From: Syncephalastrum monosporum B8922
Lineage: Eukaryota; Mucoromycota; Mucoromycetes; Mucorales; Syncephalastraceae
DNA length: 64,000 nucleotides
Assembly (NCBI GenBank): GCA_000697355.1
Contig: JNEN01001277.1
Span: 124,001-188,000 of the forward strand
Reading direction: 5' to 3'
Shown here one piece after another: positions 35,181 through 47,391 of this stretch; the first letter of the stretch is position 1, and each line of letters begins with the position of its first letter. The notes under the pieces were generated by a model. That model saw nothing but the letters and a program-made list of their open reading frames with translations, did no database searches and had not been told where the DNA came from. Both the position numbers and the translations under genes were made by a program.

Positions 35181-36517
35181 TGGCTGTTTGACTTGCTGTG
35201 CTGGCTGTTTGTCAGCGTGGTCGTCTCTTTTTTCTGAATTTGCTGAGAAATAGAGTATTCCGAAGAAATCAGTGGCAGTACAGAAGAGAGTGAAGGCAAG
35301 ACCGGGCGGAAAGAGGATGAGGGGATAATATTTTCGGGTTCAAACCGCATCTTGACCATGTCCTTCGCGTTGTTACAAAGATACCTCATTCCAATGCGCC
35401 GCAGTTCCGTAACTGGCGACACTGATTTCCAGTTTCTGTAGATGATACAGCCCCCCGAGATTGTTTCGTTTTTCATTGATCAAGTCAGTGACTTTATAGA
35501 TGCTTCGGGGTATTGCGTGTGAGTATACAAGGTGCACTACTATTACCGTAGTGATGGCTTGCTTCGAAAGCTATTACTACAGAAGAAATTGTATTCATGT
35601 TATGTTGCTCTAAACACTATTATATAGGAGGGTAATACAAATCTACTAGCAAAACTATATCTGACAAAACTACTTGTAATAATGTGAAAGTGGTCAAATT
35701 ACGACAATACGGTGTATGTGGTTGTGATGCGGGATCGTCAGATAGATTACAAACATTACCACATCACTTTCCCACTGAGCAAGAGGTTATAAGCAATGAA
35801 GATGTACTTGGTATGGCCATATACAGGAATGCATAGTTGTCCATAAAAAATCCTACGAATCAGTCCATCAGTATCCAGAGTAGAATAGAGCGAGGTGAGC
35901 CTTCGGCCTGCCACTCTTCCTAATCCTATAAACATCCCAAGCACAGCTCAAATATCCTATGTATTGACCAGCAAGAGCGCTGAGCTGATGAGTATGCACA
36001 GTTCACACAAAGGGAGTGTTGTGAGACGTTGCACAATGTGGGATTCAACTGTAAAACTCTGAGGAGCGATGTGTGTGTCAAAACAGGGTTGTTTCCGAAA
36101 CAAAGGGTCCGTCTTTGTATTGCTTCAAGTGAGCTGCTTGCCACTGGATCTGTGGATTGACATCATTCGTGCCATGTGGTACTGGGCATCTGCGTACCCC
36201 GCCATACAAATACTGTAACAAACATAATCTATTCATTGTGCGACGGCGCATCATTGGCTGCTTATTTGGAGAGAACGAGGGAAAAGAAGAATTAGATAGG
36301 TACGTCAAGAGGTCCGCCAGTTTTAAAAGGCCATCGATACCCATAGAAGATAAGCGAAATAAAACGCGAGAAAGGGGATTCCTTTACATTTCAGGCATGG
36401 GAGAAAGAAGGGGTGCGCGTTGACGTTGTGTTGCGTTCAGACGGGAGGGCTCCTCTTCACTTTTCTCTTCCGTTTTCTCTCCCCTTTTTACGACCAAAAG
36501 GGACGCACCCACGTTGC
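35181..36517. other. Intergenic region with possible 5' exons of the preceding fragment
   Basis: Besides the coherent stretch near 35390-35500 (minus), nothing is supported. The last ~100 bp before 36518 are CT-rich (leader of the MFS gene). Confidence 0.4.
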
Positions 36518-38407
36518 ATGGCATTCATCTTTCCAAAACTCCTCTATCTGAGTGTCTACACCCTCTTTGGCTCGGCCATAGCCTATTTGGCGCTCTTCTA
36601 CGATGAAGCGCTGCATCTCACCTCGAGTCAGATTGGCCTCCTCCTCGCCATCACTCCTTTTGTGCAATTCGTCTCCTGCCCGGTGTGGACCGTCGTCGTT
36701 GACAAGCGCCCGAACTGGCATGGCCCTCTCATGGCCCTGCTCGCCGTCATCGGTGGCCTCGCTGTCATGGGCTTGTTGCTCATCTCGCGATTTCTCGTCG
36801 ACACCACTGTGCCCGATGGCAATCAGCCCGAGCAGGACGGGGATAACCAGCGCATAGTCCTTATGGCCGCTGCTGCACTCGCCTTTGTGTTTGCCTTCTG
36901 CGGCCAGCCGACGATGACGTTGGTGGACAGTGCCGTGCTCAAAATTCTCGGGGATCAAAAAATTCTCTACGGTGAGTGCGGACAATGGGATTGTGTCACC
37001 TCATTCTCATACTGTATACCGGATGAACGCCCGATGGTTTGACAGGCAACCAGCGCTTATGGGGATCCATCTCGAACGGTGCCTGCATACTCCTTGTGGG
37101 TCTATGGGTGGGCGTGTCAGGCATCGAGGCTTCCTTTTATATCTTTGCTGCTGGTGTGACCGTTTTTGCGATCCTCGCCCTCTTCACCCGGTTTCCTCCC
37201 ATTTCCGCATCCCAACACCCGGGCGACCGTCCCACCACCACTGCTGACGAATTGAACGAGCCTGAGGACGAGGAGCGCCGCCGTCTTCTGGCCAGCAAAC
37301 GACAAAATATCATTCCTCCCAATTATGACCCTCATAACTACCAATCCACGGCTTCTTCATTTTTTACCGCTCTCTCCAATGCCCGTTCGGTAAGCAGTAT
37401 CAATGACGGCACCAACTATGTTGAAGAGGGTCTACCACGCCACGACAGCTTTGCCAGCTACGCAAACACCGAGTTTCTAGACGAACATGACGATCTGATC
37501 CGAACCGCCACCTCTTTTGCCGCTCAGGACGTACAGATGGAGGCGAGCCAGCGTATCGCCAACCTGGATCATTTGCCCTCTCTTGGCCTCGCCCTCTCTC
37601 AGATTCCCACTTTGGACACTTCGCTCGCTGTGTTTGCTGACCTTGGCAAGCCAGAGACCCGGCCACCCCAGAAATCCACCTTGCGCCAACCCCGAGTGTG
37701 GTCTTTCTTGATCACTACCATGCTCTATGGTATCTCCTACTCCATGATCTCCCAGCTCCTCTTCCTCTTCTTCCGCAATCACCTCGGCATGGAGTCTTCC
37801 TTGATGGGCTGGACCGGGCCCATCGGTGGTATTGCTGAAGTATCGACGTTCTGGCTGTCCAACAAGGTAAACTTTAGTATCTGTTGAATTTCCTTTGAGA
37901 ATCCACGTCATTGCTAACAGGTCCAATGTGTATTGTTTGAATCGAGAAGCTTTTGGAGGAGTTCAGTGTTACCTTCTTAATCGGTTTAGCGCATCTTGCC
38001 CTCATCATCCGCTGCCTGATATTTACATGGCTTGAACCTGGGACGACAGTCTCCATTGCCATTGCGCTCGGTCTACAGCTTGTCTCAGGTAGGAAAATGA
38101 GAGTATATCTCAGGCCGGAAGGGTATGGTTTCTGATGGCTCACAACCTCTTCTGCGCTTATGCAGGTTCGTCTTATGCTCTGGCATGGTCCACCTCGGTC
38201 GCCGAGGTCGACTCTTATTTTCCACTGGATCAGCGTGCCATGGCGCAAGGTATCCTAGCTGGCCTATTTCTGGGCCTTGGTTATGGTCTTGGTTGTATTT
38301 TGGGCGGCATCATCTTCAACGACTATGGTGCTATTGCATTATGTTACGGTTCCATCGGTGTAGCCGCTGTCAGCCTCGTTGTTTTCACGATTGGGCGACA
38401 TCTTTAG
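36518..38407 (+). CDS. MFS transporter, MFS_1-like / MFSD6-type
   Basis: Exons: 36518-36971, 37046-37866, 37950-38088, 38166-38407; 551 aa. Twelve hydrophobic segments in two halves are separated by a long polar loop (~residues 235-385) rich in Ser, Asp and Arg. The N-terminal half begins with KLLYLSVYTLFGSAIAYLALFY and has the SSQIGLLLAITPFVQFVSCPVW segment; the G-x-Q-R-L-W-G-S-I motif (GNQRLWGSIS, created across intron 1) is typical of the MFS_1-like/LacY-like group containing MFSD6. The substrate is unknown. Intron 2 has an earlier AG that would break the frame; the acceptor at 37949 is required. An AATAAA signal follows at 38476. Confidence 0.9.
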
Positions 38408-38514
38408 TGTGTCATACGTTACCTACTTGTTTGCGTCCTTGTAAATTATCGCTGCAAATCTAATCTGCAACCTACAATAAAGTCAGATTCTTCGGACATC
38501 TTGCCTCCTAGTCC

Positions 38515-38537
38515 TTTTTTTTTTTTTTTTTTTTTTT
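38515..38537. repeat. T homopolymer (23 nt)
   Basis: An uninterrupted run of T about 40 bp after a likely AATAAA polyadenylation signal (38476) of the preceding MFS gene. Confidence 0.9.
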
Positions 38538-40031
38538 GCTCGTGCGCTGCTGTGGGAAGCGCAGCCATCACAACGGCTTCAACCATCATGTATATGCACA
38601 TCAAGTCGTCACTTCTAAGCTAGGTAATACCCTGCCGCAATCCGCACGCTTAGTAAACGCTCATGCACGACAATGTGATATGCGCGTGTTTCACTCAGAT
38701 AAAGCTGATCGATTAAGAAGAAATCGTACATCGAGAACACTCCCCTGAGCCCAAATTGGACCTACCCAATGACCTTTTGCATCTCTCACAGACCATCTTT
38801 GATTTCATACTTTCATTGTTCATAGCGGAGTATACGCTCCTGCACTCCTAGTACCTAAGCTGTTTCTGATGAAAAGACAGGCCTGGGCATCATTATTTAC
38901 GCTATTCCCTCCTCGTTCCCATTGATATACTGTACCCAATTTCTTTGATTCTCAAATAGGAGAATATAACTCAGTGGCACAGTTAGGGATGAGCTTGTTG
39001 AACTGAACACGCCCATGAAGTTCTGCTCAGCAGGCTGGGGACCTTAAATAATTTACATTCGGCATCTTGACTCCATGCAGTGTTAGTATATATACAGTAT
39101 GTCTCGATAATATTTTAATGGTCAATGTGCCTCAATCATCTAAAGTCATCTAGATACACAATGTCAAATCAGAAGCTTCTTGCCGTATACCGCATGGTGT
39201 GACATACTGCATTTGGACGACCACAGCTCTCGTGATAGCTGTATCAGTTTTAACGCTGCATAACCAAATAGAGAGTGGACGGCGTATTTCAAGCGCTTAT
39301 GCTGCTAGTAGGGACCGATTTAACATAAGTCACGTATCCACCAAATACTTGACACGAGAAAGAGGAGCCAGGTGCCATCCAGGATATACACGCTGGAGCT
39401 CGCAGGAAACTACGCGAGCCGTCATACATGCAAAACCACTCTACTATCAGAAGTATTGACATATACTATATATAGCCTGTTTTATGGCCGAGCGAACCCA
39501 CATCGTGTGACGCGCTAATACTGCTCACATGGCGTGAGGCTGTGCTTTGCATTGAAGCTTGGCGACAAGTAAAGGTACACTACAGCTGTTCTAAGTATAC
39601 CCAGGCTAATTTTTTCATCTGTTTATTTTCAAACTCTTGATCAAGCATCTAAGGTATACAGGGCTGACACATGTTCTGAGAGACGACAGTGATAGAGTAT
39701 GTGATGCTTTCTGTGTTGACGTATATATCCATGGACACAATCGAGCAGCTCTGCGAAGGGGATATTGCCAATAGAGATCTACGTAAAATTCGATGGATTG
39801 GAAGATGTCTATACATAGTATTGTGCTATGTGCAGTACCTTTAAAATATTTGCGCAATCCTCGGAGCCCCTTGTTTGGTTATCACAACTGGGGTACCCCA
39901 AATAAACCATGTAGCCGTTAGTTTAGGCTTCGCTAAAGGATGCTGTGTTACTCATAGAAGCAAGTCGTCAAAACAAAACTGGTGTGGCCGATCGTTTTCT
40001 CTCGCTTTGTGAAACTTTCAGCATGAGATTC

Positions 40032-40045
40032 CGCGCGCGCGCGCG
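40032..40045. repeat. Alternating CG dinucleotide run
   Basis: Seven CG units in AT-rich surroundings; such runs can adopt Z-DNA and are unusual here. Confidence 0.8.
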
Positions 40046-42678
40046 TGCGGTAAGCGTGCCGTTTCTTCTTTGTTGCTTGCATCAGCATCACATGATGCTA
40101 TAATTTGTGCTCTCGTTATGTCGATGGACCGGTCGCCATATGGCAGCCTTTTGACCCATAAGAATTATGCTGTACTGTTTGGAAGTGCGGGCGCCTAGTG
40201 CTTATTTACGGTTCCATGCTTTTGTCATCAATATCTATTTCAACTGTTGGTAACATACTCAGAAGGGATCAATTATGAAGATATATGAGAATTAGGAAAA
40301 AAAGAGGGCACCTGCTCAGGGTCAGCGGAGGTATAGGATTCGTCAGCATTCATGCCCATTGCCAGGGCGAAGGAAAGGCCGACCGATAGAAAGGGACAGC
40401 GCTGGGGGAGCGACGAAGAGAGCGGGTAGTATCGGTTGAAGCGCGGGGAAAGAGGGGCATGAAAACACGTTGACGTGTAGCCAACCATGTAAAGTGCCGG
40501 AATAAACTTGGTTATGGCAGGCACAAATCAGCAGCAGAAGCTTGGACCTGCCATTCACATTCTCGGAACTTTTATTTCCTCTCACTAAACGCACCAATAC
40601 CTCCCGCGGACAGCTTGAAGCAGAAGCTTACTTTAGTGTGATAATGTTATTTCCATATTCGGCGACTATCGATCTTTGTATATGCATCCCTATGCACTAG
40701 ATAAAAAAAAAAGCGTTGCTGCGCTTCGATGTGATCAAGCCTGTTGTTTATGGGTGCACTTCTAGGTGCAGCGCGCGCGCAAACCAGAAGCAGGCTCCTC
40801 CCCCTTACCAGCATCCAATGTTGCGCTATTACATATGTACATGCCCCCGGGCCCTCTCTCTTCTTGTCTTGTAGGGATAGAGCAATATCCCTGTTAAATT
40901 CATGTAGCGTGGTCATGCATGGCTGCAGTATTCATGTGTCACAAACGGACAGATCATTTCATTCTTTCAAAGAGGTAACGGAATTCGAACAAACTTCTTT
41001 AAGGCTTTGTTGTCCATCCTCAAGAGGGGCTCTCACTTTTAAATGGAGCCTACACTTGCACGTATATGGAAGCAAATGGCATAATACGATGCCTAATGAT
41101 AGCATTTTACATACGTGAAATGTGTCCACTATGCAAAAGGAGCGCGGGTGGCCCTTGTATGCAGGTAAACACCAATACTAACATACAAAACTCCAGATCA
41201 CGTTGCTCTATGTTATGCTTACATAGGGCGGATCTTCCTTATTGCTTTTATTGGGCCATGATTGAGCATATAATACTGCTATACGTACTAACTAAGGGAA
41301 TATGTATCACATTTAAGGAGGTTTATACAGCTTATTTGAGACAAACTATACGAAAACAACACAGACGACATAACGTGCTCTTTTTATTTATTTATTTATT
41401 TTGCGCATACCTGGTGGGACACGTACATCTTCAAAAGGGCATGGATAACTTGTTATAATACGATGCATGAGTAGACTGTGTTATTTAAATAGCTGCGCAT
41501 TTATGGTACATTACGTAGAGAATGTCATGCTTTGAGGTTGGTTCTGTGTGTCAATATAACTCCCGCTTTACATGGAGATTGACTGTCATTATGACGATCC
41601 GATCTTGCTTTTCTTTTATTCGGACTCCACCACGATAAAGTTCGCTCGCATCGACGTCCGCTTTTGCCTGTAGTAGGGATCAAGAAGGGAAAGGAGTCTA
41701 GGGCCATGCAATATATCTACAAGCTTGTGTCCTGATTGGCAAAGGGCTCCACTGTTTTCCTCTCACCCTCGAATTGTAGCTTTTTACGTACCCACATTTG
41801 CATACTGGGCTTGGGATTTCGCTCCACCTACCTCCTCTCCGTCATAGTGCAGACTCTTTCGAATTCGCTAGAACCATGTACATTCATATCTTGACTGGCG
41901 ACAAGGGGTACACCTGCAAATGGAGGGTGGGTATAGTTTTTGCGCCGATGCGTGTGTTTTGTGCATGTGTGTAACTCGCGGGTAAAGCCAAAAAAAAAAA
42001 AAGGCCAGGGAAATACGACACCGAGAATTAAGAAATGCTCGGACACACTTTCCCGCTTTGATTTTTTCTTTGTAGGGTGCAGGTTCTCTTTGCACTAAAG
42101 TGTGACGGAGACAAAATAAGGGGCGTAGCTGTGAGTGCACAGCATTTGGGGTGGGGGAGGCACACAGGAAGGGGAAAGGATCTCATATTCATTCTTTCTC
42201 ATATTATTTCTCTCGGTCTCTTGTTTCCTCTCTGTGTATGTGCAGATATGGTTTGACTCATGCAATGCATCATGTTTTATGTCTCTACAGGTCATGAGAC
42301 TCAGAACACGAGACGTGATTAAAAGAGGTGGAGTAAGGGGACTATGTTTATACAGGACCACACCATAACCACCTGAAGGTGTTTCAAATAGATGGTGAAA
42401 TGGTCCGTCACCAGTGGGAGAATATGCAAACAAGTTTGCTATGTTGAGGCGCATCAACGTGTCCAGGGAATACTTCAGGAACGACAATGAAAGTACGTGA
42501 CACAGATATGCCGTTCTAGTTTTTTCTCTCTATTTTCTACAGCAGAGCTTAAATAAAGAAATTTGAGCCTCTGTTCGGTTAATCCACCTTTCTTTCTCTT
42601 CCAAAACATCAACATCTGCACTTGGAATTTTTTTTCTTATAATTGCGTTTCTCCGTCTCTCCCCCGTCTTCCTGATCA

Positions 42679-43240
42679 ATGTCAAGCTATTACACATCAA
42701 CCCAGGACGACGATGTCTGCTTATCACCCACCAACAGCTGCACGTCCAGCGACGATTCGGGCCCACTCGATCCTAAGCGCCGCAAATACCAATGCGCTAT
42801 CTGCCAGAAATATTTCAGTCGACCCAGTGCCCTTCGCACACACAGCTATACACATACGGGTGAAAAACCGTTTGAATGCGACGCGTAGGTCATTTTTTCA
42901 TTTGACACGATTCTGGATGGGCAAGAAAAGCTGAGTTTCTTTGAACAATTTCTTTGTTCAAATCCCCAATTTTTTTAGACCTGGCTGTGGTCGACGCTTT
43001 GCTGTAATCAGTAACCTTCGCCGTCATTTTAAAGTACACCGAAAGGTGCCGTCAGCAGCCTTCTCCGGTGGCTCACATGTCAAGATACCGGCAAGCGAGC
43101 GACTTCGTTGCGTCCAGCAACTCATGGAGCGCACTGCACACAGACACCACCAGCACACACCGGAGCAAGAAGAATCTGATACCCACGAGACCACATCTTG
43201 TTTCAGTCGCTACCACTATGAGTCCAACGACAGCATGGAG

Positions 43241-43276
<36 letters not shown>

Positions 43277-43763
43277 CAAAGATCATGGATGATGCCACCC
43301 TCTCCTCCGTTGAGTACAGGTCTTGCGTCCGACGAATACTCAACCTCTTATGTACAGCCATATGAAGAGACGGTAAGAAATGATAGCCTACTACCTGCCT
43401 TTTTTTTTCCATTCTTGCTCATGGTACTTTCATAATTTGCAGTCTGGCCGGGTCCGGGAGAACCACCAGTTCATGGCATACAACAATCACTATCATCGTC
43501 AGCAATACCAGTATGAGTATCAGCATCAGCACCAAAGATCACAACAACATACCACATCACCTTCATACTACTGCGATGGCAAACAACCTCCCCAGATACC
43601 GCCATGCGCTTCGTCCACCTCGTCCCAAGTACAGCATCCCACGACAGCAACACTGAGGCATACAGGTCCAAGTTATTATCTTAGTGCTACCGATCGACCA
43701 TCATCGAGTTCACACACGGCTTTCATACGAGACAACACAAACATTTGCTGCGCGCGTGATTGA
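42679..43763 (+). CDS. C2H2 zinc finger transcription factor with polyglutamine
   Basis: Exons: 42679-42884, 42979-43372, 43443-43763; 306 aa. Two consecutive C2H2 fingers lie at ~38-95: [21 protein letters not shown], linker TGEKPF, then [23 protein letters not shown] (C-x4-C), the second interrupted by intron 1. The paired-finger arrangement with a TGEKP linker indicates sequence-specific DNA binding. C-terminally come a run of 12 glutamines and a Gln/Tyr/His/Ser-rich tail, typical of fungal activation or condensate-forming regions. No nuclear-localisation signal beyond the basic DPKRRK just before the first finger. Targets are unknown. Confidence 0.92.
43244..43279 (+). repeat. CAG/CAA repeat encoding polyQ
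   Basis: Twelve Gln codons, nearly all CAG with one or two CAA at the end, inside exon 2 of the zinc finger gene. Likely length-polymorphic. Confidence 0.9.
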
Positions 43764-44546
43764 CCACAGCGGGCGTCGCTTTCCCTCCTTTCGTCACAAC
43801 AAAACAATGTACGATCCATTACCAGCATGCCCATGTGTTTTTGGCCTTGTTAAGATTACGAGCTGCAGCTATCCTTCTCCCAAAACCTACACACAACTCG
43901 ATTCCTTTTTTGTTTACTCTTATTTAAATGAGCGGATCCCTCTCTCTATCTCTGTGCGTGTGTGTGAGCGCTCGCCAGGTCACACTATTCTTATGCACCA
44001 TTCAATCTAACACATCACCATAAGCAGCACCATCGATTGTCCCTTCGCTCTTTCTCTTTCTTCTCCTGTGTGCGTATATAGGTTGTAAGATAATCACTTT
44101 ACTAGTATGCATCCTTACTCACCCTCATACCACACGAAGTCTCAATACAAAGTTAACCTTATGCATGTTTCTTTTGTGCTTTACTGCATTGACCCCTGGT
44201 CCGAGTATTCACCCCTTTGTCTGCGTCCGTTCTTATGTGTTCTTTTCAATTGACGTAGAACACCATGGAAGTAATGGGCAGCTCCTAGATTATTCTTGAA
44301 GATCGATTCAGATTCTGGAAAATAATAGAGCTACAACTCTCCCATTCGACACCCCTTGTGAGATAATCTTGAACAAATGCCAAGAGTCAAATAAACAACT
44401 TTTGTGACGATCACGGCCAGTCGCCTTACTTTTAAATTTTTAACGTGCGTGCATGATCTGGTTTTTATTGTTGCTGTACATGTGATGAAGGGGGAAGAGG
44501 TAAAAGAAATGCATACAAGGCCTTCTCTTTCCCAGTCCTGGCTTGC
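43764..44546. other. Intergenic region between convergent genes
   Basis: 3' sequence of the zinc finger gene and of PTM1. Nothing coding is seen. Two AATAAA-like signals (CAAATAAAC near 44388) may end the plus-strand transcript. Confidence 0.5.
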
Positions 44547-46807
44547 TTATCGCAAAAAGGCGCTCTGCTCGCCTTGAATCTCCTCATCAGAGCCGTTATC
44601 GTCAGAGGGGCCGGATGCATGCTTTCCCTTGCGGTCTTTGCTATGGCTATTGACGCCCATCAGCTGTACGTGCCCATCATCCTCATCTTCGCTGACGTGG
44701 CCGACATCAAATACTGCGCCTTCTTGCCCTGTTTGTGGTTTACGGCTATAATGTGGGAGTCGCTCATCATTATCATCATCGTCGTCGTCATCTTCATGTA
44801 GCTGGGTATCCAAGTCCATAGCTTCCTCTTCATCCTGGCTGAGTTGCATCAGGCCATATCGCGCATTGTTATCTGTTGGGCGCCACAAAACGATAATGGT
44901 CATAAACACGACAAAGTAAACCATGTTGAGCATGCCATCCAGGATGAACCAACGCCACTTCCAGTTGCGCGCTGCCCAGTCGTCAGCGTTATGGTCAGAG
45001 AAATTCAACACGTTGATGATGAAAATCACCACGACCATCACGACAGAGGATACGAGGAGCCGGTATAGTCGCTTATACATCAGAGCCTTGACGTGCTGCC
45101 TTTTCCTATCTAGAGTGACACAGCCCAGCGTTTGTGTCGATCAGCTAATACCCTGTCACACGCACGTGGAAATCCGGGGCCCTGGAGCCAACGGCTTGTT
45201 TTTCTTCGTTTTTCTTTTCTTACCAAGCAACGCCAATGTCGCTGTGATAGAGTTCAAAGTCCACTAGCATACAGGGTTAAGCATGTCAGTAGCTCTGTCA
45301 AGAGTGTGAGCATACCAAGTAAAAGAGGGTCATAGTAATGCTTAGCGGGAATATGACAAAGAGCATCATCCAACCCGCTGATTCCGGCGAAAGGAGCATA
45401 GTGCCCAGCGTGTAAATGACACCAAAGAAAAAATGCGTGCAGGCCAAGATAATACACAGCTTCATCTTGCCTCCTAGATCAGGCCTGATTTGCATTTGTC
45501 AGCGATGCCACGGATTCTACTGGTTTTGGAAACCTTTTTGAGAATGCGGAAACAGCTTACCGAACCACACTGTAGCCCATGCATACAATCAGAAGCATGA
45601 AAAATGACATGCTACATGGCAAATATTGATGATGTCAGCCGCCTTCATACGATCAAGCCTAGTCCATGACAACTTGCCTTATCCGGCCGGCATTCAGAAG
45701 AGCAACGAGCATCATGAGACCGTAGGCTATATGCCAGCGATACGAATTGAGCGCTCCTCCAATTTTGCTGTTGCGCTAGCAGCTTCCAAAGACTTACATG
45801 GCGACCCGCTTTGATTGTAGGCTTCCCAGAAACCCCAGTTAAACGCCATCTCAACCGTCAGATAAAATATAGCACCCGATAAGAAATGCTGGACGGGTAA
45901 TATATCGCCCCAATAGCGGAAGGTTTGAATGCCCCACCAGATGCCGATACCCAGGTACACGATTGTGAACAGGCCGTAGAACTAAGTCATGTACGTAGAC
46001 GATGATAAGCTCTCTTCATAAGGCGGCACAAATAGCGACAGTCCATGTATGCCTCTTACCAGTAGCTTCGGATAGTCCGTGGCAGGCAAGAGGCCATAGG
46101 GGAGGCGCCACTCGACCCAGGCATCAAAGGTTGTGACATTACCGCTGCTATCGGGAACGGGCGCAAGATGAACACAATAAAAGCCGGTTTGCTCGACCTT
46201 GTAGAGCGCAATTTCGGGTGTGTCTGGCTGAAAGTCCAGAGCCAGGGTGAGAATGGCTGGCGAGGTCGAGTTGCGCTCGGCAGGCGGCACCTGGACTAGA
46301 AATTGACCGCGTTCGGAAGCAGTGCACGCGCCCTGGTGGATGGCGGTGTCGGTGCAAATGTATTCCCGCTTGACGTGAAATGGTCATGCGCATAAATCGC
46401 TTTTTTCTTGCGTATTTTACGTCGTCGTCTTACCTGACCGTCCACATCCACGCCCATCTTGCTGCGATCGCGCCATTCATAAATCACAAGGGAGGTGTTG
46501 CCACGCGATTCACTTCCGATCGTCACTGGCGTGGGTTGAGTCCAAAGGTGCATCCAAAAGTATGTCTGTATGTTATGTATGCCGTGTACCTTTGATGAAC
46601 GGCGTCCCTGAGCCCACGAACGCGCCGCTCTTCCAGACACCTGAGCAGGACGTCGCCAGCTGATCGCGTGTGCTAGGCTGAAAAGGCGTTCCTTAGCTCA
46701 GTGTCATTGCCGCAATTGCAATGACGCGTACGTACGAGATAGACTTCCTCAGCCAGAGCTGCCATGGCGAGCATGACAATAAGCATGAGAACATCAATCG
46801 GCTTCAT
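44547..46807 (-). CDS. PTM1: PTM1/TMEM87-family seven-transmembrane protein (Lung_7-TM_R)
   Basis: Exons (minus): 46807-46736, 46677-46590, 46525-46434, 46368-46060, 45981-45798, 45726-45678, 45611-45561, 45484-45316, 45263-45224, 45109-44547; 538 aa. A signal peptide (MKPIDVLMLIVMLAMAALA) is followed by a lumenal domain with Cys residues and a beta-rich region to ~190, then seven helices. Diagnostic pieces: FYGLFTIVYLGIGIWWG, ...YSVVRPDLGGKMK, and W-x-W-R-W-x3-DG...VLWRPTDNN before an acidic tail (Asp run). Members act in the Golgi/endosome trafficking pathway; yeast Ptm1 and human TMEM87 are Golgi proteins. Intron 6 (45612-45677) has a GC donor. Confidence 0.9.
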
Positions 46808-47391
46808 GGGGAAGGCAACGGAAACAATAAGAGGTTGGTCGCGTATGTAACAAAGGAAGCGAAAATGCGTGTTGTCTGAGTGGATAAATTCAGAGCACAG
46901 CACAAGAATCCATGCGGCGGATCATTACCACGTCATGCATAAGGGGTTCCTGTCTGCCCTTTTTTATTTACCGTCATTCTTATCCCTGGAAGGATGCCAG
47001 AGTGAGAGCCAGTCTAAGAGCTTTACCCCCGTCTCTCTCTCCTTGCTTATACTTTATTGTTACAGCCAAACTCAGGATTTTCTGTTCCTGGGTAGGATCC
47101 GCGGATCGAAACAAACAGACACAAGATATACTACCGCTGGAAGAATTGCAAACAGGACGCTCCGACACGCTGTGTTGCTGGGTCGCTTTATGGAAGGAGT
47201 CTACTCTATGTAACAAGCAAAGATTCCCAAAGAAGCGGCATTTTAAAGGCTTATGTGCCAATATAGAATGTCAATCTAGTCGGACAGATCGCCTGCTGGC
47301 TGAACTCAGTTGACACACCCACTTTATTCTATTCTACCATCCAACCTCGCCTTACGCTCCTCTTTCCCACTTCATCCCTTCGACTTGCAAT
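46808..47391. other. Divergent promoter region, PTM1 and DHA2 transporter
   Basis: 584 bp between the two start codons. The plus-strand end (47310-47391) is CT-rich. No gene seen. Confidence 0.5.

Larger units (their letters stand above)
38408..42678. other. Long intergenic desert (4.3 kb)
   Basis: No defensible gene. It contains a 23-nt T run (38515-38537), an alternating CG run (40032-40045) and an exon-like minus-strand segment at 40316-40450 (see findings). All longer frames lack codon bias or family features. The last 150 bp are CT-rich and lead into the zinc finger gene. Confidence 0.5.

Noticed and set aside
35338..35352. TTCGGGTTCAAACCGC, tRNA T-arm-like
   Set aside because: No A box, acceptor stem or D arm at the required spacing. 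No tRNA was found in the window.
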